From: Saturnia japonica
Taxonomy: Eukaryota > Arthropoda > Insecta > Lepidoptera > Saturniidae
Length of the DNA stretch: 64,000 nucleotides
Assembly: GCA_033032175.1 (NCBI GenBank)
Contig: CM065306.1
Coordinates: forward strand, 10,992,001-11,056,000
Direction of reading: 5' to 3'
In this document: positions 37,601 to 49,600 of the stretch, one piece after another
How the letters are laid out: the number at the start of each line of letters is the position of its first letter
Position numbering within the stretch: the stretch's first letter is position 1
Position numbers and translations under genes: made by a program
The notes under the pieces: generated by a model
Told to the model about the DNA's origin: nothing
Seen by the model: only the letters and a program-made list of their open reading frames with translations
The model's database searches: none

Positions 37601-40600
37601 GTCGCAGATTGAGATGATGATATGATTGATATATCAGATGGAAATTTTTGTTCAATTGAGCAAATAATGATTTGAAATTGGAATCAGCCGTACTTCAATC
37701 TGTAGAAGACGTTCTATATTGACAGCAAAGGATCTGAATTTAGAGATAAATAAGAAATCGTATATTTGACAAGCTGTCCCCGCGGCTTTGCTCACGTGGA
37801 CTACAGTATGCTATCGATCGGGTACACGCGCGAAGTTTACATTGTGCAGAAATTTACTTCAAATGCACAAAGTATGAAACACGGTTAAATCGCCGATGCT
37901 AAATTTCAGAACACTTAAATATCTTTTTTTATCGCTGTTTTTCATACACGAAATTACACGCGGACGAAGTAAAACCTTAGGCTTTAATATATTATCCTAA
38001 TTTATAAGAAGAAATAACATTTTATGTTCTTATAAATAAAATTCAAGACTGACCATTTAATTTGGCACCCATTTAGATCTCACTCCTTTTGTCGTTGAAG
38101 TCACCAACCATGGCATATATCATAATATTGAACTTGGCTCTCATTTCACATTTATGTTTTTAATGGGATATCATTACTTTTTGTACAGAAATTATTAGTA
38201 GGTACTTATTCATAATAAACTTAATACCAAATTGTTTTATGAAGTAATAAAAATGTACTAGTTTCTGATTTATTCCTTTGTATTCACCCAGCTACCTATC
38301 TGTATGCCAAATTTGAACTATCTTGGTCATCTGGAACTGGTTTAGAGTGTTGGTCTATAGGTCAGTCAGTGATAAAAATGACGATTTTTGGACGTTAATA
38401 TCTAAATAATTGTTTGAGGTGTGTTTATGAAATTTGAAGCACATATGTCTCTCGCAAGTCTCAGTATATGAGCCAAGTTTGACTTTATATGAAATAGTTT
38501 TTGAGTTATGAGAGGGTCAAAAGTAGCTCCAAATGTTTCGTGTAATTATTACACACGGTACCGGTCGCCATTCTGGTAGCTTGAACTTGGCTTGACACGA
38601 TACCGCGTGTGTCTAGATAACAAAGCAAACCTAATTGACTATTTCTATAGACTCTAATATGAACAAGCAGTTAATTGATTCATTTTAATATTTTCCCTAA
38701 TTACAATAATGTAACAATTTCATTCATTCATGTATAATAAAAAATAATAAAGTTTATTCTGTCTTGAACCTTTCATCAAATAGTGTGTATAAATTATAAT
38801 GCGCGATGTTTATCTTATCGAACACATGTGTAAATTACCTAGATTACATATTCAATAAGTAATATTTGTCGTTTCAATTTAATTAAAATATACATAGTGG
38901 TGTCATTTCTTTCGTTAAAATGTGACAATAAAACACTACTGCTCCCATACTGATTTATCAAAGGTAATGTTGAAGGTTTAATAACAATAATTGAACCAGT
39001 ATTTTTTTAATATTAATGTTATAATTACCAAATATTGTAAAAGAAATGATTACCTCATTATGAAAATGGCTTGTCAGCTTTTATTTTTAATGTTGTTATA
39101 GTATGTAAATAATAACGCAGTGATGTTTAATTGTTACAGCCTCAATGAATGCTACTTCGCGAACAGGGGCGCTGCGGTGGTACTGGGCGCGGCAGAACGC
39201 AGCTACGTTGACCACTTGCAATCGCCTGTTCGTTCAAATCCTCAGTGCGATATACAAAATCACCTTCAATCCATGTTTTATTTATTGCGTCCTGAGGAAA
39301 CGCTCAAAATGGTTAGTTAATGTCTCCGTGGCCGGTCAAATGTTGTTTAACTTTATTTACCTTAAACTTATTGCCGTTCTATAAGGATAGACTATGTAGT
39401 ATTAATCAAAAATATGTTTATATTCGTTTAGAAGTAATCTATACAATTGAGTAAAATACAAGTGTACATCTAATAAATAATTTTCCTATGAGCAATTTAG
39501 AAATTGAAATTAATATCAATTTTTTGGCTGTTTTTCTATCCGCACATATTAGTGATACGGTTAGACGTGTGCCTGCGATTTTGTCCACACGAAAATGGGT
39601 TTGTTGTTCCGCAGGAATTATGTGTTTTGTCGGTATTAAAAATGGGATGTTTTGAACCAACTTAAAGTCTCGTATATCAGTCGTATGTGTAGATTTCATT
39701 GTTATCGTTAGTAATATACAGCTGTAACCTTTACCCTTGATCCTTGGTCATTAAATTATCCTCATAAAGCTGGGCTTTGCATTTTCAAATTTTCCACGGT
39801 ATTCGCTATCTGATCCGATACCTTTTTTATCATAACACGGCATAGTGACTACACTGTACCTGATGGTGAGCACAGTGTAATGTAATAACAACGCTGTAAC
39901 TACCGTAGGATATCTACAATCTATCGACAGTCATCGCTGGCGGTATACTAACCTATGAGATACTATTTTTCCGTTTTCTATAGCAGTCATAAGTACTTAA
40001 AGCGTTTTTCCAAGAACCGTAGAGCCCTTAACTCAGCAAGTCATCTACAAAGGCTCTACTGAAATAATACAAAGTTAAAGAACAGTTAATGAAATATTTA
40101 AAAAAAGTGTGTGTAGTTTATCTTCCTCTCCCTTCCACAACAGAACCACATGCGGTGGGCTTCGGTGTTCTAGTTTTACGGTAACCTCCATCTCGGCACG
40201 AACTAAAAAGTGCTCTATGACTTACCTTTGTCGTATATGTTAAACTGTGGAACCTTTTCCCGGCGAGTGTTTTCCCTTCTTCTTACGACATCGGGTCTAT
40301 AAAGCGTAACTTGAAGAGATATTTATGCAGACCGGAATGACATCGGCTACCGCCGCGCAAATAGATTTAGATGTCTCAGTAATCCCCGTTTTGTTTGGAT
40401 TATACTGTGCTACCGTAGCCTAGAAACAGTAGGGACGCATGTAAAACTATAGATATCACATTAGTGCGTTGCCAACCTTGAACCCCACTACTCCAAGAAG
40501 ATCTGAAACCTAGGTTATTTGGTTGCGATCTTCTGTAGGGTGGAAATAAATTTCTCTGTGCCCTACCTTTCTTAAATATGGATATGGTATATTATGGTAA

Positions 40601-43600
40601 TTAGGAGCAGGCAAATCCACTGATAAAAGCCAATAAAGTTTTTTTTAATATCCCCTTTACTCTGGAGTACCTACCAGCTTATGTCATATTTTAATGTTTT
40701 GTTAAAGACTCGTGTCAATGAACTGTGTAAAGGAATTAATTGTTTATGTATGCAATCTTAACAGGCGGTGAAACTGGAGAGCGCTCACGTGGGGCGCACC
40801 AGATACCTGGTGGTAGTTTGCCACAACGAAGAGGCCGCTTTGCTGGGTATCGATTGCAACGAGCACACAACCGTTGGGCTTGCCCTGCGGGTACTCGCGG
40901 ACACGTCCATCAAACTGGACGGCGATGGGTCAGTCTGTGCTTCTATAATCATCAATTAATTTGCATCCCATTTTATTGACACAGAACGGAGTTAGCAAAC
41001 GGGGAAACTGTTTACCGGAATGTTAAGTTATAAATAAAGTTCATGACCGTCCATAAGCCAAACAGAACTACAGTCCTATCTGATTTAATTCAGTGGCACA
41101 TGTAAACTTAGAACCATAATTTTTTTCTTAACGTTTACTTGTCAATGATAAAGTTAATAATAGATTTCTGAAGCCTTGGTTATTCTATATACGTGCTTTA
41201 CTTAAAAACTCTAAAATAGCACGTAGCTGTACTAAGTATTCGATAATTAGCGAATATATTAACCAGAAATCATTTCACTCTAGCACTTTTTAGTAAACGC
41301 AGAACAATAGCTAATTAAGTATTTATTGTTCACAGTGGATTTAGCGTGTGTGTGTGTAGCCAACAGCATATATTCAAGCCGGTATCTGTGCAGGCCATGT
41401 GGTGAGTGTATTCATTGCTATCAACATTTTTGGTGGATACAATGTGAACTTTACAAAATGATTATTATAGGTTGTTATTGACAATGTAAATATTATTGAT
41501 ATTTAATTAAATTTGTTACCAACTTGTTATTATGTCTTTACATAATCTTGTTTGTACTTAATCGAAATAATGTATAATCTTATATATAATATTTGCGACG
41601 ATTATTAGACTGGTCAATGTTTGCCTATTGCTACTTCAGTTGTAGAGAAATTTTATAAAAGTAATAAAATATTGTTTATAGGTCTGCACTACAAACACTT
41701 CACCGGGCTAGTGCCAGAGCTCGGGAATTGAATCATTTCGCGGGTGGACCATCGCATTCTTGGTGCGTTTACTACGAAAGACATGTGGAATCCGACCGCT
41801 CTTGCCTCAACGAGTGGCATGCGATGGACAGCATAGAGTCTCGTCGACCGCCATCTCCAGACTCAGTTAGGTTAAAGTAAGTCTTTCCTATTATCTTCCT
41901 CTTTTGTGTTGACGATTAACCATTCTTTCAAAAGCTTGATCAGTGGGAAATATTATCAGTTGTCGAAGGCGCCCTGGCCATTATTGTTTTTTTTTTATAA
42001 GAGCACTCATAATAATAGCACCGATTGAGAAAGTTTTTCGCTTGAATCTTTTATAAGAGTTGTCCAATGAGCAGCATATTATAACGAATATTTACCGAAA
42101 TGTTTGTATCACATAGTTCTCAATAATCATTTGTATTGTTTACAAACGCCTAGACCCAGTTTCTTGACCTCGAAAAGGATCGGACGTCGATCAAAGCGTT
42201 AATTATTGCACTTTGTTTGAATACAAAGAGATATTATTTGATTTAAACTATCCGTGGTGTTAATTTATCCACCATTTTAAATATGAAGAGCAAAAACAGA
42301 ATTTTCTTAGTTTGTTTTTGCCTGCTTATGAATCCAAACAGTTGAATGAGTCTTATAAAATACTGATCACTATAAATTCGTTTTAATTATTGATTACATT
42401 GAACTCAGACAAATTAGGGGTCTCCATTTCAAGGGATTTAGTGATTATAATTAGAAATGTTTTTTTTATACTGTGATACATGTAAATTGACTTAATTGCA
42501 TTAGATTTTTATGCCAAAATGTTTGTTATTTTTAAGTTTTTCCTCAAACACGTTTAAAAAATATATAAAATTATACCGGTGTGGAATATTTTCCTTCTGG
42601 CTTCTACGTAGCCATATAGAAATTTTATTAAATGAATTAGTTTACTCTGAAACCGATTTATAGTTCACAATATTTGATAATCAAACGAACTTACCTTGTA
42701 CGTGAAGTTCGATTATAATTTTGTGATATGCATCGTTCGAGAATTACATGTTTACATGTATGTAGTACCGCAACGCGACTCGCATCAATAACAACGACTT
42801 CAGAGTTAAAAAAAAAACGATACCCACTGCCCACGCGTACCCCTTCCCGCGCGTCATCCGTAGCTGTCATTAAGTTTAGAGTGTTATCATTTCCCATTAT
42901 CAGGGGACTCTTTTTTATAACAGTCGTATTGGGTCAGGATCCCAATCTAGGAAATACTTTTTGGATGATGTTTAAGATGATATACTTAACAAAATTATTT
43001 AGACTGACTGACTGACAAGACAGCTCAAACAGGTGGCCCTAGAAACAAAATCCTCAGGCCTCCATAAAAGGTTATTACTAAGAAAGTACTTACAAAATAA
43101 AATAAAAATCTCTACAGAGAGTTAAATGAGAGATATTTGATGATTCTTCCGCCTCTGGGAACTCTCACACGCTAATCTCTGGAACTACCAGTCGGATTCG
43201 AATTTTTTTTTATATGGTAGCCAGACTCACGAGGAATCGTATAGGCTATATAACATTAGGCTATAATTCCCAGCTAGCCTTACATAATGATTTTTGTTAC
43301 GTAATTTGGAAGTCGAAGCCCTCGCGAACTGCTTTATCCGCGTGCGCTGGCTTAATGGTTAATGATAGGTAAATACAATGTTCTACATAAATATTGCTCT
43401 TTAGTATATCTAAAAAAAGTCAGCGATAGTATATAATCGCAAACTAAAAAATAAAATAAAATATATAAAATCTATCGCAAAGTACTTATAGGTGTGTTTC
43501 GGCAGCTACACTTGAGAACCAGTTACATCACTAGGCCCAATGTATCATTTATCTTGGGCTACATAGTCACGTAACGTCAGGTGAAAGCCACAATTAGGTA

Positions 43601-46600
43601 TTTTGCAAAAAAAATTGTTGAAGATTAAAAATTAATTTATGAGCATTATTTTTAAGCATGGCATATTAATCCTTACGAACAAAAGTTACTTCATCGTAAA
43701 AACAATTAAATGAAGATTCTTACAACATGTTATTTGAACGCATAGTTTGAGAGATAATGCAAAATTAAAATAATTCAACACTCAGCTCGAGTCTATGTCT
43801 ATAGTAGTAGTGGCGCGATCGATTCGTGCGATGACGCGATGTGACCATTATTTAGCCGCCCGATAAAAATATTGTCTATAACTTGAAGTATTATAAATCA
43901 TCATTCAGTAAATTCTTCTAAGTTATATGTGGGTGAAACCGCGGGGCTCAGCTAGTTGTAATATATACATTTAAATAAACAAATTCAGTTACACTTTAAC
44001 AAACGAACCTGTGTTTTCTTAGTTTTATTTCAACCCATATTCCTTATTACATATGAAAATATAAAGTCTAAGAATCATTTGAATGACAAGATTTGCCTAT
44101 TTTTATCTGTTTAAATCTGACTTTAAGTCAATTTTTTTACAACATCTACATTTTAATCTATGATTTTTAATTATGTATTGCCGCTTTATTTTAACGCGTT
44201 CCATTTGACCACAAGACAAATTAGCACAGTAAATAGCGAGCCTCGTTTACATCATATGAGTAAGCTTAGTAAAATGTTTATAATAGGTTTTTACCTACGA
44301 AATTGCCGTTCTGCAGTACTGGCCATTTCAAATCAAAATAATTTTTGTTTGCCTAAGAATTCTAATTTCAAATTAATTTTATTTTAAAAACATGGAATTG
44401 TTTTTCCTAAAGTAGTCATTTGTTTATTGATTAGTGTTACATTTTCATTGCATTTCAATCTTTTTTGTCATTATGGATACGTTAAAAATTCGAGTAATTA
44501 TGGAATATGAGTACCGTCGTGGCAGCAACGCGGCACAAGCGGCACGCAACATCAACGATGTTTACGAAGCTAACACTACAAACCAACGCACCACCTGTTA
44601 TTAGTTTGCTCGCTTCCGTTCTGGGAATTTCGACCTGAAAAATGAACCTCGCGGTCGTCCGAAGACTTTGGTCCACAATGACGAATTAAAGGCGATTGTG
44701 GAAGCTGATGATACACAATCTACGGCTGAATTAGCAGCAGCTTTCGACGTTAGCGTCAAAACAATATTGGTCCATTAGCGTCAAATTGGCAAGATAAAAA
44801 AGCTTGACAAATGGGTGCCCCACGAACTCAATGATCGCCAGCGCGAAGTACGCGTCGAGACGTGCCTTGCACTGCTCAACAGACATACAAATGAAGAAAT
44901 TTTGAACCGTATTGTTACCTGCGAGGAAAAATGGATTTGTTTGATAACCGCAAGCGCTCAGCAAGTTGGTTGGATCCTGGTTCAGCACCTAAACAATGCC
45001 CTAAACGAAAACTTACCCCTAGAAAAGTGATGGTCACTGTTTGGTGGTCTAGCGCCGGTGTGATTCATCACAGCTTCTTATCAAACGGGGTGAGCATTAA
45101 TGCAGATGTGTACTGTGAAGAACTGAACACAATGATGGAGAAGCTGGCACATCTCCAACCAACATTGGTCAATCGCTCGTCTCCGCTGCTCCTGCACGAC
45201 AACGCGCGACCTCATACTACTCAGCAGACGGTCTCCAAATTGCAAGAACTGGGGTTGGAAGTTCTCCGTCATCCGCCCTACTCACCAGACCTTGCGCCTA
45301 CAGACTACTACTTTTTCCAGAATTTGGATAACTCCTTGGCTGGAAAAAAATTCAATACCCGAGAGGCAGTACAAAATGCCTTTGAAGAATTTGTTGCCTC
45401 CCGTCCAACTGATTTCTTTAAGAAGGGCATCAATAAACTGCCATTGCGCTGGCAAAGATGCATTGATTCCATTGGTGATTACTTACGATTAATACAAATA
45501 AAAAATACATTAAAAAAATTCGTTTAAATTTTTTCATACAAAACGGCAATTTCATAGGTAAAGACCTAATATTAGTAATTTTAAGTTCTGCCATTTAATA
45601 TTCAATGAAATGAAGTAATACATATTGTTACTCTCCAAGACCTTACCTTATCTTGTTTGGTGCAATTGTTTTTTTTCTAACATTATTGATTGACAGAGTG
45701 ATTGCTCCAATAACTCGTTTAATGAAGCTTTACTTAACATTATTTAAATACATAAAATCGGAAGTATTTAAAAATAGATTTGTATTTTAGAACGTTAGAA
45801 TTTAATATTGAAGAACTTGCATTTTTCGTAACAAATCAGCCCCTAACGGGGTTAGAAAGGGATAGAAACTTATTTTGGCGGTGATTTGCTTCGAAGTTCA
45901 TGTCAATACTCCTTAGTGCTTTTGATTTAAATTACATTTTATTTTGATACATGTTTGAAAACTCAATCCGATTTTATTCAAAAAAGGTTGAACTCACTTA
46001 AAAACAAGCAAGTACTCTTTAAAATTAAAATATCTTGAAAATCACCGTACTATATTTGTATCTCATTTGAAGGTTTCTTAGCTTAAAGAGGTTATGCACT
46101 TTTAGGACACTGCCTCATAGGGACGTAAAGTTCGAAATTTGAAATGGTAAGGATTAGAACATCCATACTAATAGTATAAATGCGAAAGTAACTCTGTCTG
46201 TCTGTTACATTTTCACACCTAAACCGCTGAACTAGTTTTGATGAATTTTGGTATAGAGATAGATTGGACCTTGGGAAGAGACATAGGGTAGGGTAGGGAC
46301 TTTTTGTAGCGTAAATAAAACTTTAAGGATAGAAAATAGGGGATGAAAATTTGTAAGAACAAAATATGGGAACACCCTAATGCGCACGCGCGGTAATGTC
46401 GGTTGCCACGCCAACCGGTTTGTTGATTTATTACGCGCATGTGCAGTAATTATGAAGTGACATCGTTGTTAATGGCAACTGGTTTGTTGATTTATTGACA
46501 TTGTTATATGTACTTAATAACAAAAGTATTGTGTTTCTAATACTTACCTATGAAATGATAGTCCAGTATTTTATTTAAGATTAGCTCAAGTGTTTTTAAA

Positions 46601-49600
46601 CTCTTTAACTACGCAGTACAATATAATTACTGTTTTATTTTATGACTGAAATGTGACTGACGTGCGCTGTCAAATGCGGCTCGCGGGAGTTTATATATCC
46701 TAAGCGATATACCTATTTTAAGTTATCTGGATTATGCAGTTTTACTACAAGTGAATTATTTCATTGTGTTATTCTACATGTGGTGAAAATAAAACTTAGG
46801 TGAAAGTTTGTATGAACAACCCATCATGTCTCAAACTAGGGATATGAAAATTCATATTTATGCTTTTGGTAAGAAAGAAATAAAAGGGGGTTTCACGTTT
46901 TTCAGCTATGATATTCTTTTAGTTTATCGGTTTCCAGCAACAGTTGGTGTATATGCAGTAATAACTAAATAATTAGCTATTGATTCCATAAAGATAACTA
47001 TAGCTTATACAAAGTTTATTGCATAATGTGTTTCTGAATACATTTGTGACTGTTAAATAGCTATCTATTCAATAAGTAGTTAAATAAGCCGTCACTAGAT
47101 GGAAACTTTACGAAACTCATAGTAAATGTTATGTATGTATATAATACTTTTTTATTCGTCCATGGTAATATGTATATATTCTGTGTTTATAAGTCGTACG
47201 TAGTATAAATATAGTTTAATTGTTTACATATAATATTGAGAAGTAAAATATATTAAAATTAATATGCGTACCAAAGAAATTTAACTGAAACCTCTTTTAA
47301 TTTTAAAGAAATAAAAACTTCGCATACAGTAAAGTAATACATCGGGAATAATACATAATATTAATACAAACATGCTTCGTTGTCGCATGTATGTGAATAT
47401 TGAAATTTTGCGCTGCAACGATTTCGATTTGTTTACATGTCTTTTATTATTTTTTGCTTTCGTTTGGTTTATTAAATAAAACACAAGTTTTGTGCATACT
47501 TAGTAGGTAGGTAGTAGTTTGACTTAGGGATATTTCGTTTATGTGACGCAGACGAAGTTGCGCGAGTCAGCTAGTAAATTATATAAATTATATTATAAAA
47601 TTTAGTACAAATACAATAATGTTAAACATTTCAGACCGTGCAAGAGGGACGAAACGGAGTGTGTGATACGATGTACATTAAAGGAGATTATGATGAGTGT
47701 TGATCTGGACGAGGTGACGAGTAAAGCGATTCGAGGACGACTCGAAGACGAATTAGACATGGATCTTGCAGAATACAAGTCATTCATCGACCAGGAGATA
47801 CTAACCATATTGGGACAGATGGACGCACCTACGGAGATATTTGATCACGTTTATCTTGGTTCTGAATGGAACGCAAGTAATCTTGAAGAATTACATCGCA
47901 ATGGGTATGTTCTCGCTTTTAGTGTGTTTGTGTATCCATTGGATGCTTTATTAATTTTTCTTCATTTTATTTTTAGGGTCAGACATATTTTGAATGTTAC
48001 AAGAGAGATTGACAATTTTTTTCCTGGCATGTTCAATTACCTCAATATAAGAGTGTATGACGATGAAAAGACTGACTTACTTAAACACTGGGACAACACA
48101 TTCAAGTATATTAATAAAGCAAAGAATGAAGGTTCTAAAGTACTTGTACATTGCAAAATGGGGATTAGCAGATCGGCTTCTGTAGTAATTGCTTATGCCA
48201 TGAAAGCGTTTAATTGGAATTTTGAAAAGGCTCTAAAACATGTTAGAGCGAAAAGAAGTTGTATCAAGCCAAACACGAATTTTCTTAATCAATTGGAAAC
48301 TTACCAGGGAATACTTGATGCGATGAAAAACAAAGAAAAGTTGCAAAGATCGAAATCTGAAACAAACTTAAAATCACCTAAAACAGTTTCTAAAACTGAA
48401 AACAAGGCTATGGATCCTATGCCTCTTGCCTTAGCATTGACTGGTTCATACACGGGACGACCAAGATCTTGGTCACCAGATAATAAGCTTGCTTCTCAAC
48501 TATTACCTTCTCTCCCACCGACTTCTGTGTCTTTAGAAAATTTAGCTTCAGAAACTCGTCATATGTTAATGCCATGTGCAAATGGAAGTTATAGTGTTTC
48601 TCCTAATCAAATAATGCGGCTGAAAGAAGAGGGTGCTCCTTCAGTTAAGCACATAGTGAATGAAATTGAGAATGCAGCTTCAAGCGATCGTAGGGATTTT
48701 AGTAGAAAATACCAAAGATTATTATTTGGTAATCAGAACGATATGTTTGGTAATAAAGCATCAGATACTTTTGCCAGTGCTGCCCCTCAAATAACCGAAA
48801 CAAGTAGTAAAATCTTACAAATTTCTCCAATGCGAAATTTTAGTCACAAATTTCCCCACTCAAACTGTGAATCTGATAAAATCCATACTTGGGACCCTGG
48901 GGAGACTCCATGGATAAATGGTGAAGAAAGCCATTATATTAACGAAAGTGATAATATAATAAAAAGTGATAGTGGTATCATAGAAACAAAAACTAATAGA
49001 TTAGTGACAAGTGATATTTACTGTAATTTAGTAGAGCATAATATAGATTATGAATTTAAAAAAAACTGGCGATGAAGACGCACAACAACCGAGCCGGCAA
49101 AGCTCGTGGAGCTCGTTCGACAGCGCCGTCGTTCTCGATCTCTCGCGGCATTCTTCATGGGGCTCTTATGACACTAGGGCTTCAAAACCCCAACTGGCAC
49201 CCAGAGAGGATTTCACCAAAAGAATTAAAGAGCGGCCTGAAGAGAGAATCACCAGAAAGGAGGAGAGCGACAGGGCTGCCGAAGTTTTCATGGCACAACA
49301 GAAACAGTCATCAGATCTGAGCATAATCAGTGAACATAATGAAACACGAAACTCTGGAAGACAATCGGTAGGGCGTTCAGCCAAACTGATAGCAGATAAT
49401 GAAAGAAAATTTATTGAAACTTGTGCCATAAACATTAAGGAACTGGCTAGTGCTGCAGCACGTATGGAGAATGTACGAGACCGAGGCGTATCCACGTGGA
49501 GTGGACGGCTTTCAGCATCCGCGCCAGTAGACACATGGTTGCGTGCCGGCTTACGTCGGCGGCGGATTACGTGTGCCTCACACGGAGACCTACCGCGCGT

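Larger units (their letters stand above)
24237..39139 (+). other. ssh: slingshot intron 2 (14.9 kb), repeat-filled
   Basis: No host coding sequence is seen on either strand. Recognisable contents are an RTE-like LINE scrap (24300-24780, minus), a Tc1-like element (27141-28699), a nested inverted-repeat element (33538-34512), a dispersed repeat (34540-34975), a GC-rich island (36595-36690) and a CTAGCTG-type repeat start near 37770. The stretches 29.0-33.5 kb and 37.9-39.1 kb contain only AT-rich sequence and short repeat fragments such as CTATACTTATAATA (25049, 32021). Confidence 0.6.
41877..47634 (+). other. ssh: slingshot intron 6 (5.8 kb), repeat-filled
   Basis: Holds the 43.17-43.96 kb dispersed repeat, a complete mariner (44286-45566) and a Helitron (46162-47574) ending 60 bp before exon 7. 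The rest (41.9-43.1 kb) has no coding signal. Confidence 0.6.
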
